Source: Mucor racemosus
Taxonomy: Eukaryota; Mucoromycota; Mucoromycetes; Mucorales; Mucoraceae
Length of the DNA: 64,000 nt
Reading direction: 5' to 3'
Assembly (NCBI GenBank): GCA_027405735.1
Contig: JAPEHQ010000001.1
Coordinates: 5,580,001-5,644,000 of the forward strand
Shown here: one piece after another, positions 24,483 through 37,692 of the stretch
How the letters are laid out: each line of letters starts with the position of its first letter
How positions within the stretch are numbered: position 1 is the first letter of the stretch
Program-made: the position numbers and the translations under genes
The notes under the pieces: model-generated
What the model was told of the DNA's origin: nothing
Seen by the model: the letters and a program-made list of their open reading frames with translations, nothing else
The model's database searches: none

Positions 24483-24760
24483 ATATCCTGGTACAACTTA
24501 TCAAAACAACAATAGTCAGAGTAAGCAGAGGCCGTGAGATCGCGATTGAGCATATTCAATCTTCGCAGCTTGTCGTGAACTCATTTGAAACTTTACTGCT
24601 TACGCATTGATTTTACGCAATGTATTCCCAAATTATTTCGCAATACGCTGCGTAAATTCAATAATTAAGTCTAGGATTGTTCAGAACACGCTTCGTTTCT
24701 TCAATATTAAGCAATATTGTTGGGGAGTGTAACTTTAGGTATCAAAAGTATGCCAAAAAC
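24483..24760 (-). repeat. repeat R3, copy 1
   Basis: Its reverse complement aligns by eye with 47405-47660. Shared pieces include AATTTACGCAGCGTA, AAATAATTTGGGAATAC and TTTCAAATGAG. The core is an imperfect palindrome whose arms are TTTACGCA and TGCGTAAA, so the unit may be a small hairpin MITE relic. Confidence 0.6.
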
Positions 24761-25220
24761 TCTTTGAAAATTATAAACTGAGTTGTAGCGGAGGTACGAA
24801 CACACAAAATGATTGCTCCAATTATTGTTATGTTGCTTTTTTACGTGCTCATGGTTCCATCAAAACTAAACATATCTCAGTATACATACCAAAGTCTTTT
24901 TTGAAATATCTTTTGCTTGAATGAATAAAATTAACCCCAAATGTAAGAAATACAAGATGAGATGAGATGATGATCGACATGATTAGGAATTTTAAACTCT
25001 TATAATTTGCAATGTCCGGTATATACTCAAAGGTAAATTTGATGGTGACGTCCGGGTGTACTATTGGTGCTTGATAAGACAATGAGAGCAGCAGCAACTG
25101 TGGCAGCAATAGAAGGAGAGAACGAGTGGGGGGATAATATTTGGTGGTGTGATTAATGTGAATGTAAAATCATTTGCTTTTCTTTTTTTCATTCTTTTTC
25201 TTCTTCTTAAATTAAACAAT

Positions 25221-27712
<2,492 letters not shown>

Positions 27713-27830
27713 ATAAAATATGTTGGTTTCATTGGCTATTTCGTTGCTAATTTGCTTACTAAACAACCAAGTTAAGCGGAGATATTCTGGTTTGGTGATG
27801 GGTATAATTCATGTTAAAGCGAAAAAAGGG

Positions 27831-27838
27831 TATAAATA
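27831..27838 (+). promoter_or_regulatory. TATA box of the crotonase-like gene
   Basis: TATAAATA lies 62 bases before the ATG at 27900, followed by a CCCCACCCC block and a pyrimidine-rich leader. Position and sequence fit a core promoter in the 188-base gap after SNF1. Confidence 0.6.
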
Positions 27839-27899
27839 TGAGACCCCACCCCTCAATTCACTTTATCTTTCTATTCTATAACAATAACCTATATTAATA

Positions 27900-30258
27900 A
27901 TGACTACAATAACTGAGAAATCTAAAGTTTATGAAGCCTTCAAGAAATATCCATGGGAGACTGATAAAGTTTTCCAGGAAGGCCTTGAAAGTATTTTGAG
28001 CCAATTCTCTGCATCTTTACCTGTAGAAGAAGAAAAAGAAAAATATGAAGCGGATTTACTTCAGGATGCTCGACTTTTGCAAGCAAAACATTTTTACTTT
28101 ACTAGGTAAATAATATTGAATTAATACTTTAATTGTGTAAATGCATGCTTAAAAATCAGGTAAATCTCATTAGATTTCAGCAAAATTTCGATTTAGAGGA
28201 ATATTTAAAATACGAAGCCGAAAAATTAGACAGAAAAGTAGATGACCAACAAGAAGAGTTCTTTAATCAAATCGAGAACTATGATTATGATAATGATGTT
28301 GATTATACCAATGGCTTACCAGATATTATTCATGGATGGTTGGAACAGCAATCTAAAACTGGATTATGGGACAAAGAGAAATTAGATTTGGAATTTCTGA
28401 AGGCTAAAGCGTTCTATTATAATGCGTAAGATGTATAAACTTGTGATTGTATGGCATAATTTCTCACATCAATTCATAGTCGTATCAAGAACTTTAATTT
28501 GATTGCTTATTTCAATTGGAAGGCCAAGAAAGATGAAGCCAATGCACCTGTTTGTCCATTTGCTAATTTATGGCAAAACAAATCCAAAGGTACATTGTAA
28601 AAGGAAAGAAAAGAAAATATAAATTAGATTTTAACGTTTTTTTCTTAAACATAGCTGGACCTGTGGATCAAGTGAATGGCTCATCTTTTGTTGTTGTTGA
28701 TAAATCAAAGGGCACAGGAGCAGAAACATTGACATTATCATCACCGAAAAGCCAAAATGTCTACTCTGTTGGTCGATTGGAAGAATACACATCAGTATTC
28801 AAAGATGGTCAAAGTGATGATCGTGTAACATCTTTTTTTATTACTGCAACTGTAGCTGATAGTAGTAGTCCTTTTGAGATGGCAGAACGCATTGAAACCA
28901 AAGATACAAAGGTGATTAGTTCTGGTTTGGCTTATAATGAAACATCACGATTAGTATCTGGCTCTGATTTACGACAAATTTCACTCGAAAAGCTAGCTAA
29001 CGAGTATTATAATCTTGTGCGTTACATTATAGGACAACGTAAAGACCCCAAGTTAGTTGTTACCTTCTCTAATGGTCAAATTCCATTGAATGCTGTCTAT
29101 TTGACATTAGGTCTTGGCTTCATGCGTGTTATCACTGAACATTCGTTGCTTAATTTTACATTAGCATTATCTCATGCGCCTATACCTCCTTTATTATTAC
29201 TGTCTATGGCTCGTGCTCGTACTGGTGCTACTGCGAAACCATTACCTAATGGTCTTGAATTGTATCTTGCTCTAGCTGCCCCTGAGTATTCCAGACTAAG
29301 AGGTCCTGAGATTTTACGTTTGGGCCTAGCGGATGTGTTTGTGCCTGAAGCTAAATTGAGCGATGCCTTTGAAACAGCAAAAAAGATGGCCGTTTGCCCT
29401 TCTCCTGATACCAATGCTGCTGTTCAATTATCTTTAGCTATTCATCATACTTACGCTGGTCCAAATCGTTTACAAGTTTGGGAAGATAATGTTGAAAAAG
29501 TATTTGGGGTATGTGTGTTTTTATGAATTTTAAATTTGTATTAGTTTTAGTCGTATATATTTATAAAAATATAGGCTGCTGAATCTCTCAAAGATCTCAA
29601 GAATCGTTTGGAGGCAATTGATAGTACCTGGAGCAAGACCATCTTGAATTATTGGAGCACTCTTCCCCCTGTACTTTTGAATACTATCTATAAAGCAGTT
29701 GCCATTTGTAAAGATAAATCACCATACGAAATTTTGGAACTTGAACAGAAGCTCAATGCTAAATGGCGACAAACTGACGATTACAAAGAGTGGTTGAGAT
29801 CAAAGAATGAATGGATCTCTGAAGAAAGTGAAGTTGATGCAATTGTTGATTCTTATTTTGAAAATTTAAAGCTTCCTACTGTTCCTGATGAGGCTGCTGT
29901 TTATGAAGCGCCACAAGAAACTCAGGAAGGTTTGGCTCCTGTCATTTGTCCTGTTACTGGTCAAGCATCTTCTGCCGCTGCTGTATGCCCTGTCTCCTCT
30001 GCCTTCCTTTCTCCTTCTGCTGGTGTTTGTCCCGTTACTGGTCAGCATACTGATAGTCCTTCTAATGAAAAAGATGGTGACGCTAAATGCCCTTTCAGTA
30101 AAACTTCTCCAAATAACACTACTAGTGAGCATTCCAAGAATCAGGCCGAGAAGGCTGTTGCTGATGGATATCCATTTTCAAAAGACCAGCAAACGAAGTT
30201 GGTGAATGGAGATTCTTGTCCTGTTACTGGTGCCATGGAGTCACTCTCCCTACGTTAA
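27900..30258 (+). CDS. degenerate crotonase-fold protein with CP-motif tail
   Basis: Five exons (27900-28105, 28174-28425, 28480-28589, 28655-29508, 29575-30258) give 701 residues. The N-terminal ~170 residues contain two related helical modules (QAKHFYFTRFQQNFDLEEYL and KAKAFYYNARIKNFNLIAYF). Residues about 320-530 follow the 3-hydroxyisobutyryl-CoA hydrolase/enoyl-CoA hydratase pattern (NGLELYLALAAPEYSRLRG, LGLADVFVPEAKL, then a helical C-terminal part). However, the glycine-rich oxyanion-hole motif and the acidic catalytic positions of that family are not apparent, so it may not be a normal hydrolase. The tail (about 595-701) carries CPVTG, CPVSS, CPVTG, KCPFSK and SCPVTG, and another VCPF is at about 178. 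These match the CP core of heme-regulatory motifs; heme or metal sensing is inference only. No clear mitochondrial or peroxisomal signal is visible. The mRNA end is marked by AATAAAG at about 30310. Confidence 0.75.
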
Positions 30259-30907
30259 ATTTGTCCTTCTATTACTACTTACCTATATTACTCAATTGTA
30301 CCACTATCTAATAAAGCTCTTCTCTACATTTGTAGTAGTTTCAGTTAATAATTGTGAATTGAATGAATCCTTGATTGGCTGACTTTAATTGAATTCCTTA
30401 CTTGTATGCGAATGCATACCTTGAAGAAAGCTTAGTGATATTTGGTACACATCAGCATTGTGTAAAAATAGTGGTATCATCCAGCCTCAAATCATTTTCA
30501 CATCTATATATACAAGTTTGCATCAGTTTATATCATGCCATCATGGAGTACAGAAAAAAATTAAGATAATATAAAAAGAATAATTTCATCAGTATATGTG
30601 TACAAAGGAACACTTTTATATCAATTTCGCACTGTTCTAGTATGTATTTCTATTTAATTGAAGGTAGTTTCTTCAAAAAAAAAATACAACAGGTATACCA
30701 TTATTCTATAAATATTTAAAGTCGTTTGTAAATTTTATTTCGAATTACAACTCACATTTTAATCTGCCTCTGATGCAAATCTGAAAATGTGCAAAATGGG
30801 CAAAGGGTACGCGAAAAAAAGTGGGTGCTTTATTCCTATGATTTAACCAGCAAATCAATGAATGCTAAATTTTTTATTTCTGAATACTGTATACCAGAAT
30901 ATATGTG

Positions 30908-32250
30908 CACTGGCCCAACATTAACCAAATTAACCTAAAATCGGTTCTAAAAAATTATGCAACTAAATTGAGATGTTAATTTTTTGTATTCACAAGATAG
31001 ATCCAACTGAAAGCTACTTCGCATTTTTTGTTTTAGTGAAAAATATTGATTTTTCATCGAGATAATCAAAATAATAGTCGATATCACAGCTTACAGCTTA
31101 TGATAACTGGGTTCTAAAATTTATTTTAAAAAATGGATGAAAAATGATGAAAAAAACAAAATTGTTTAATTGTTCATGAACTGCAAAGTAAGTCAACCTA
31201 GTATACTAATTAGTTTTTGTACAGTTTTGAATTTTGCATCCATCTAAATAAAATTCAGACAAACATTTCACATTAAATTTTGCATAAAATGCAATTGAAA
31301 TTTTGGAGGTTTTTTGACGATACACATCACTTTTTATAAACATATTTCAAAAATAATTTTTGAAAATGATGCGCAACAAAATTATCTATCGATTAAGCCA
31401 TTGCTGAACATTCTAGCTGCAGTTTTCGTAGAGAAAACAAGATTTTTGTAACTTTTTTTTTTCAGATTCAGAATTTGGGATGAGGGTATATAAGGGAAAA
31501 ATGGAAGCTAGAAATGGAGGTACCTTTTTGTACACATTTTTTAGGATATCTCCATGAAAAATCAATATTTTGAAAAACTCTAAATTGGGTCCGAGAGAGC
31601 TTAACAAGCTTAATGACATAAATGCAAAAAAAATGTTGCTCAATTTAGCCAATATTTTGAAACCTACTATAGAAATGTCCAAAAAATTGAAAAAAAATAA
31701 AAGTGCTTAGAATTTTTTTGTATTAAAATATGTTATAGAGCACTTTAAAACAAGTAAGTTTTATTATTAAAAAGTGTTAGTATAGCTTAATTTTTTCTGG
31801 AGATATGAAGCCTCAAAGTTTTCAATCCTTTAGCAGTGAAATACGCGTAAAAAATCTGAAACCTTAGTACCGAAAAATTAATACCAACTGCAAAAAATAG
31901 GATATTTCTGGATACTTATTTTAGGATTAAAGCTGAACATCTCAGGTACATTGGCATATAATTTTTTTTTAATGTTATTTAGTGAAAAAAAAAGTAGATC
32001 AGGAATGAAAAATGAGACCCAGTTTTCAAGGAAGAAGCAGTGAATTTTACGTGTTTTTGAGTCTTTCGTGAGATATAAAATAAATTTAGGGATAGGTAGC
32101 ATAATGCGACCAATTTATGTATGTTTGGTAGTGTTTAAAGCATATCCTAAAAATGTTTATTATGAGGTTAGTTATAGAAAGAAAGCATACTCCAATTTTG
32201 AATATTAAAACTATGAATTTTTTTTTTTTGAAAATTCAAATTTAATATTA
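30908..32250 (+). repeat. repeat R1, copy 3 (left arm of block L)
   Basis: Starts with CACTGGCCCAACATTAACC and ends with AAATTCAAATTTAATATTA. It is nearly identical to copy 4 (35.8-37.2 kb) over the core: for example both read TTAACAAGCTTAATGACATA, where copies 5 and 6 differ. Together, copies 3 and 4 bound the composite block L as direct repeats. The 650 bases before it (30259-30907) hold the crotonase 3' UTR and unremarkable AT-rich DNA. Confidence 0.88.
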
Positions 32251-33517
32251 CTGCAGTGGAATTACATACTAAAAACGCTTGATAAAAATAAAACAACCTA
32301 AATTCCAAGTGTCGCTCATAAAATATGATGCCACTTGAAATGTGAACAACAAAAATAATAAACAAACGTTTCGATTGAACACAATAACAAACGCATGCTA
32401 AAAATATGAAATACCCTTTTTGAACAACCATACATGTCGTGTAGATGATAGCACCCTTGATCACGGCGCAATCAATTACACAAATGACATATATATCAAA
32501 ACAGGATTCTATCCAAATCAATAATGATAATAAATAAATATATCAATTTAGTCAACTACTCATCTATATCGAAGTTGCACTATCAATATAAATAAGATTC
32601 AAGCATATAAAAACTACCCCTTAAAAATCAAGGTTACATAAAATAGATATAACAGAAATAAACAAAACAACAATTTCCCAAAAGGTCGATATTGTCACAC
32701 TTGACATACAATCCCTTATGTTCAATGCTCTACACAATTTACCCCTTAAAATATCAAATCAATAACAATGTACTCCAAACTGGAAGATTACTAAATATAC
32801 ATCCATTCAAGTCTGATGGTGTCGTATATTTTTAGGATTGATAAATAGTACTTAAAAAAGAATACAATTATAAACGAATTAGTAATTAATCAGTTCTTCA
32901 ACTGTATAATAAAAACAAGATATTGTTTATTTAGATGTAAAAGTATGGCCATTTATATTGATTTGACATTGAGATCCTGAGATGTAATTTAAGGCACTAT
33001 TGAACCATTGTATCTGTTTGATAGTAATCTATGGATTGAAATGGATCAATCATAATTTAACCGTTCTTGCAGAGCTTGTGAGTTGTCTTGTTTCAATGCT
33101 GCGCTAAATATGCTTTGATGTTGATTTGATAACTACTTGATTGGTTAACTGCTGGGATAAAATAATGTGGTGTCATAATTGAGGTCAAAGCGTTCTTGGT
33201 AATTACTGGATTAAACTTAATACGCTAGGAGGTTCTTATATCCGATATCAAGACTTGCACTTCAATACATGCCGTAGTCAATAGATTGTAAGATGTATTG
33301 ATACTGTAGAAGGTGATAATGTATGATACTAGTAGGTGAAATACAACAGATGGTATCCAAATTCTCCAAATCACTATAAATACCCTCATACTTTTCAATT
33401 ATTTTAACTCTTCAGAAATCTTTTGTAATAAAAACTTTAGCTGATTATAATTGTATTTCTACTGCTTTTATTTTTATATATTTTTTATTTTAGTAAATAA
33501 CATTGTCATTTACTGCA
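32251..33517 (+). mobile_element. 1.27-kb insertion private to block L
   Basis: Block R reads straight across the site (TAATATTACAATTC at 52.9 kb, reverse strand), while block L has 1267 extra bases bounded by ATTA on both sides (32247-32250 and 33518-33521). The inserted DNA begins CTGCAGT and ends ACTGCA, giving TGCAGT inverted tips. A TA or TTA target would suggest Tc1/mariner or PIF-Harbinger, respectively. It contains no recognised coding exon. Its inner part (32818-33352) is an inverted copy of 34803-35343. Confidence 0.6.
32818..33352 (+). repeat. inverted repeat arm, left
   Basis: About 530 bases beginning GTGTCGTATATTTTTAGG. They are repeated in reverse complement at 34803-35343, and in the same orientation at about 49690-50240. 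Identity by eye is moderate, with small indels. Confidence 0.75.
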
Positions 33518-34220
33518 ATTACAATTCATTTTAACTTATTGAGCGTAGTTTCTTTGTGTACTACAGCAAGTCAAAATAGATTGTGAAGGATGAAGAACAG
33601 ATCAAACAAAATAAATTGTAATTTTTTTTATTGATTAACTTGGTAAGAAAAATATTTACATAAATATCATAGAATGTGATATGATTGTTTAGCTTCCACA
33701 TGGAAAAAATCTAAAATCATTCTTTATTATATATACTGTGCTAACAAATATTGTTTTCCTGTGGAGATCGAACGAGATCTGGTATTTTCAATATTGATGA
33801 CCGTTACTTTTATAGATTATAAAATTTTTGTTATTATATATATATAATACAGTATATATATATATACACTTTTTACCTACTACTAAATTTTTGTATATAT
33901 ACGTAGCGTTATTTTGCATCTATTGGTTATATGCTCACTGGAAACTTTAGTTACGTTTTTAAATGAAATAAAGTTAGCTTTTGCATTATTGTACCTAGCA
34001 TAATTACACGATGATATAGGGCAAAAAAGACAGATTTTTTTTATATTTCGATCAGGAATAAAGATTTTTTTATAAACCAAATTGCTGCTACTACTCAGCA
34101 AATAGCAGTATTATATAGCAAAGAAAAAAAATATGGTCAAATTACTCAATATTGCACAAATCGAGAAAAAAACAAAATAACAGATAAGTAGAAGGACGGC
34201 AATTAAAAAAAGCAAACATA

Positions 34221-34363
34221 GAGGGGACGTTTGTCCTAGTTGCTAGACTTATGCCCTTTACAGCTAGTTCAAGCAGAGAGGTTGTCGGTTCGAAACTCGT
34301 GTAAGCAGATTTTGTTTGAGACTTGTGTTTGCCGGGCTAGAAACACAGCTAATCATCCCCTCG
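34221..34363 (+). ncRNA. putative tRNA-derived Pol III element (SINE-like), copy 1
   Basis: A 143-base unit with a B-box-like GGTTCGAAACTC about 65 bases in, and an upstream A-box-like CTAGTTGCTAGA. The ends GAGGGGA and TCCCCTC can pair, and a T9 run immediately follows, as expected for a Pol III terminator. The only other copy here (50705-50848, minus) has a better B box, GGGTTCGAAAC, and a longer T run. It does not fold into a normal tRNA in my reading. Transcription is inferred from these signals alone. Confidence 0.5.
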
Positions 34364-34802
34364 CTTTTTTTTCGTTTTACCTTTCTACACGCTGCTTTCA
34401 AAAGACTATCAATTGTTGTCTTCTTTCTTCTGTATACTCCGACATTCTTGATCCCATTTTTGAGATTGATTTTCTGTATAATGAATATCTTATTTTGCAA
34501 GAAAAATAACAAGATCTTATTAGTTGTACAAAACAACAACGCTTTGCGTGCAATACTTTAAGTTTATACGCTGTATTGTAGGCCTACTCTCGGTACGTGC
34601 ATTTTAATTTTGGTGTTCATCAAGTAGAAATTAAATAGAACATTATTAATTACAGCAAGATTGTACAGTACGCATTGCAGTAAAATGTAAAATAAAAAAG
34701 ATTTGAAAAATATACAGTTTTCTAAATCCTTCTTTTTCAAAATATGGATAGTGTGCAATAAGTCTATATTTCTACCCAATCTAATATTAATTGTGATTTA
34801 TT

Positions 34803-35343
34803 ATGTTGTATGCCACCAAGTACCGTATGTTATCGCCTTCTACAGTATCAATACATCTTACAATCGATTGACTACGACATGTATTGAAGTGCAAAGTTTT
34901 GATATCGGGTATATTGTAAAAAACTCCTAGCGTACTAAGTTTATCCAGCCGAAATTAACAAGAATGTTTGGACTTTAATTATGAAACCATATTATTTCAT
35001 CCCAGTGGTTAATTGATCAAATAGCTATCAAATTAATATCCAAGCATATTTAGCGCAACATTGAAACAACAACTCATAAGCTCTGCAAGCACGGTTAAAT
35101 TATGATTGATCCATTTCCATCCATAGATTACTATTAAAAAGATCTAATGGTTCAATAGTGCCTTATTAAATCACATCTCATGATCTCAGTCAAATCAATA
35201 TAAAAGGCCATACTTTTATAACATTTAAATAAACGATACCTTGTTTTTATTATACAGTTGAAGAAATAATTCATTACCCATTCTCTTTTAATTATATTCT
35301 TTTTCAAGTATTATTTATCAAACATGAAAATATACGACACAAC
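34803..35343 (-). repeat. inverted repeat arm, right
   Basis: Reverse complement partner of 32818-33352. It ends outward with AAAATATACGACACAAC. The same sequence is present in block R at about 49690-50240, so it belongs to the shared interior of both blocks. The left arm exists only in the block L insertion. Confidence 0.75.
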
Positions 35344-35459
35344 ACGTGGTTTTATTGGACAGAAATATTATGTTTTGCGGATGGTTTCCTCAATTCACAG
35401 TGATCTGTAAAAGTAGAAATTTAAATTTTTATGCAGGATGATAATATATGTAAATCTAC

Positions 35460-35822
35460 TAGGAATGGGCTTCGATTCGAGTTTGAATCGAGTTTTAACG
35501 GAAACGGCCATTCGATTCGAGTTGGAAAACGGCCCGTTCTTTTGTAACCCAGATAAAAAACGGGGTGGGAGCAAGTATTGGTTTGCCTTAAGGAGGCTGT
35601 TAATAGCAACATTGTCAAGTTAATATGAGATTATGAATTGATAATAGCATATTTGGCAGTTTCACAACTTGAAGTATTTTTTCAATCCTGTTTTCGAGCT
35701 TAGCTAACAAAAAAAGAAAAGAAGAAACTCGAATACCCTCATTCGAGTTTGCATAAAAAACGGCCCGTTAAAGCAGTCAAACTCGGTTAACCGTAATACG
35801 ATGCGTTGTTTGTGAAATCCTA
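35460..35822 (+). mobile_element. non-autonomous hAT MITE, copy B (363 bp)
   Basis: Same length, tips (TAGGAATGGGC and GAAATCCTA) and interior as copy A. It is flanked by a perfect 8-bp duplication, AAATCTAC, at 35452-35459 and 35823-35830. The unoccupied target is visible in block R, where the reverse strand reads AAACCTACCATCATG at about 49590-49576, and a further related empty site lies near 5349-5356 (AAATATAC). This confirms both the element ends and the 8-bp duplication. Confidence 0.95.
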
Positions 35823-35834
35823 AAATCTACCATC

Positions 35835-37200
35835 ATCATATATAATTGGAGACTAATTGGATCAATATTCACAAGTATGGGGAATTTTTTCTTTGTTTCT
35901 GCAGTTATAAATATTAGTTTATTACTTTGTAAAACTTAAAACTCATTATCCAGGGCTTAATTTCTGTATTCACAAGATAGATCTAATTGATTGCTACTTT
36001 TTATTTTTTGTTTTAGCCAAAAATATTGATTTTTCATCGAGATAATCAAAATAATAGTCGATATCACAGCTTACAGCTTATGGTAACTGGGTTCCAAAGT
36101 TTATTTTAAAAAACGGATGAAAAATGATGAAAAAAACAAAATCGTTTAATTGCTCATGAACTGCAAAGTAAGTTGACCTAGTATACTAATTAGTTTTTGT
36201 ACAGTTTTAAATTTTGCATTTATCTAAATAAAATTTAGACAAACATTTTGCATTAAATTTTGCGTAAAATGCAATTGAAATTTTGGAGGTTTTTTGAAGA
36301 TACACATCACTTTTTATAAACATTTTTTAAAAATAATTTTTGAAAATGATGCGCAACAAAATTATCTATCGATTAAGCCATTGCTGAACATTCTAGCTGC
36401 AGTTTTCGTAGAGAAAACAAGATTTTTGTAACTTTTTTTTTTCAGATTCAGAATTTGGGATGAGGGTATATAAGGGAAAAATGGAAGCTAGAAATGGAGG
36501 TACCTTTTTGTACACATTTTTTAGGATATCTCCATGAAAAATCAATATTTTGAAAAACTCTAAATTGGGTCCGAGAGAGCTTAACAAGCTTAATGACATA
36601 AATGCAAAAAAAATGTTGCTCAATTTAGCCAATATTTTGAAACCTACTATAGAAATGTCCAAAAAATTGAAAAAAAATAAAAGTGCTTAGAATTTTTTTG
36701 TATTAAAATATGTTATAGAGCACTTTAAAACAAGTAAGTTTTATTATTAAAAAGTGTTAGTATAGCTTAATTTTTTCTGGAGATATGAAGCCTCAAAGTT
36801 TTCAATCCTTTAGCAGTGAAATACGCGTAAAAAATATGAAACCTTAACATTAAAAAATTAATACCAACTGCAAAAAATAGGATATTTCTGGATACTTATT
36901 TTAGGATTAAAGCTGAACATCTCAGGTACATTGGCATATAATTTTTTTTTAATGTTATTTAGTGAAAAAAAAAGTAGATCAGGAATGAAAAATGAGACCC
37001 AGTTTTCAAGGAAGAAGCAGTGAATTTTACGTGTTTTTGAGTCTTTCGTGAGATGTAGAATATATTTAGGAATAAGTAGCATAATGCGACCAATTCATGT
37101 CTGTTCAGCAATGTCCAAGGTATATTCTGAAAAGCGTATAATATGAGGTTGCTCATAGAACAGAGGGCACGCTCGGATTTTAAAGGCTGGTAACTCTCAG
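35835..37200 (+). repeat. repeat R1, copy 4 (right arm of block L)
   Basis: Near-identical to copy 3 over more than 1 kb. Its left side continues into the block interior (TATAATTGGAGACTAATTGG), as in copy 1. Its right end becomes different from copy 3 after GGCACGCTCGGATTTT. Confidence 0.88.
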
Positions 37201-37692
37201 TTACCATGAGCGAAGAGATTTAGCGGTGTAAACGGTCAATTTGTGCAATACTCATTAATTAATTTCTTTGAAATATATAAAAATGATCTTAATTAAATAA
37301 ATATTCATACATTATTTTGGGTGTATCTGGTCAATCTGGTTGATGTATATGGCATGAAAACCAATATTGCTGTCAGGTACAGCAGCCTTATCCATGAATT
37401 CAGAAGGACAATATGCCTTGATTTGTCGGTCCGGATCCGTGTTCGACGGTCACCAGGCTGGAGAGTCACATCACAACAAAGATTATTCCTCTTAATATCA
37501 ATAGAGGGAGAGGCAAAAATGAAGAGAAATAGAAAAACAGAGTGGGTGAAGCGAAAAAGGAAAAAAGATTTTTTTTTTTTACGCAACTGTCCATTTCCTT
37601 TTTTTAATATCTGATTGCAAGTTCCAAATAGTTGTTTAACGGCCCAAAAATAAAAAAAAGTCAGCATTTACTATCAAATATAGTTTTCCATC
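37201..37692. other. spacer before the SIZ1-like gene
   Basis: No gene supported. A locally GC-richer patch (37420-37470) contains GGTCCGGATCCGTG and TCACCAGGCTGG without a recognised function. The last 200 bases are the presumed SIZ1 promoter. Confidence 0.35.

Larger units (their letters stand above)
30908..37200 (+). mobile_element. composite repeat block L (LARD-like)
   Basis: About 6.3 kb bounded by direct R1 copies 3 and 4, with a ~3.6 kb interior that has no recognisable coding exons. The interior is homologous, inverted, to the interior of block R (48.2-54.3 kb). The two R1 copies inside each block resemble each other more than those of the other block, as expected for terminal repeats made at insertion. 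However, the left copy has a CACTGGCC extension that the right copy lacks, so a standard LTR boundary is not shown. Block L additionally carries two private insertions, 32251-33517 and the MITE at 35460-35822. Confidence 0.6.

Noticed and set aside
31413..31682. Recurrent open frame inside R1 (about 90-99 residues, MDISIVGFKILAKLSN...)
   Set aside because: It appears in the R1 copies simply because the DNA is repeated. The ends vary, it is low-complexity, has no domain, and no start or promoter pattern is conserved.
34221..34363. Calling the Pol III-like element a true tRNA gene
   Set aside because: B box and terminator are present, but I cannot fold a standard cloverleaf or find an anticodon arm in the right place.
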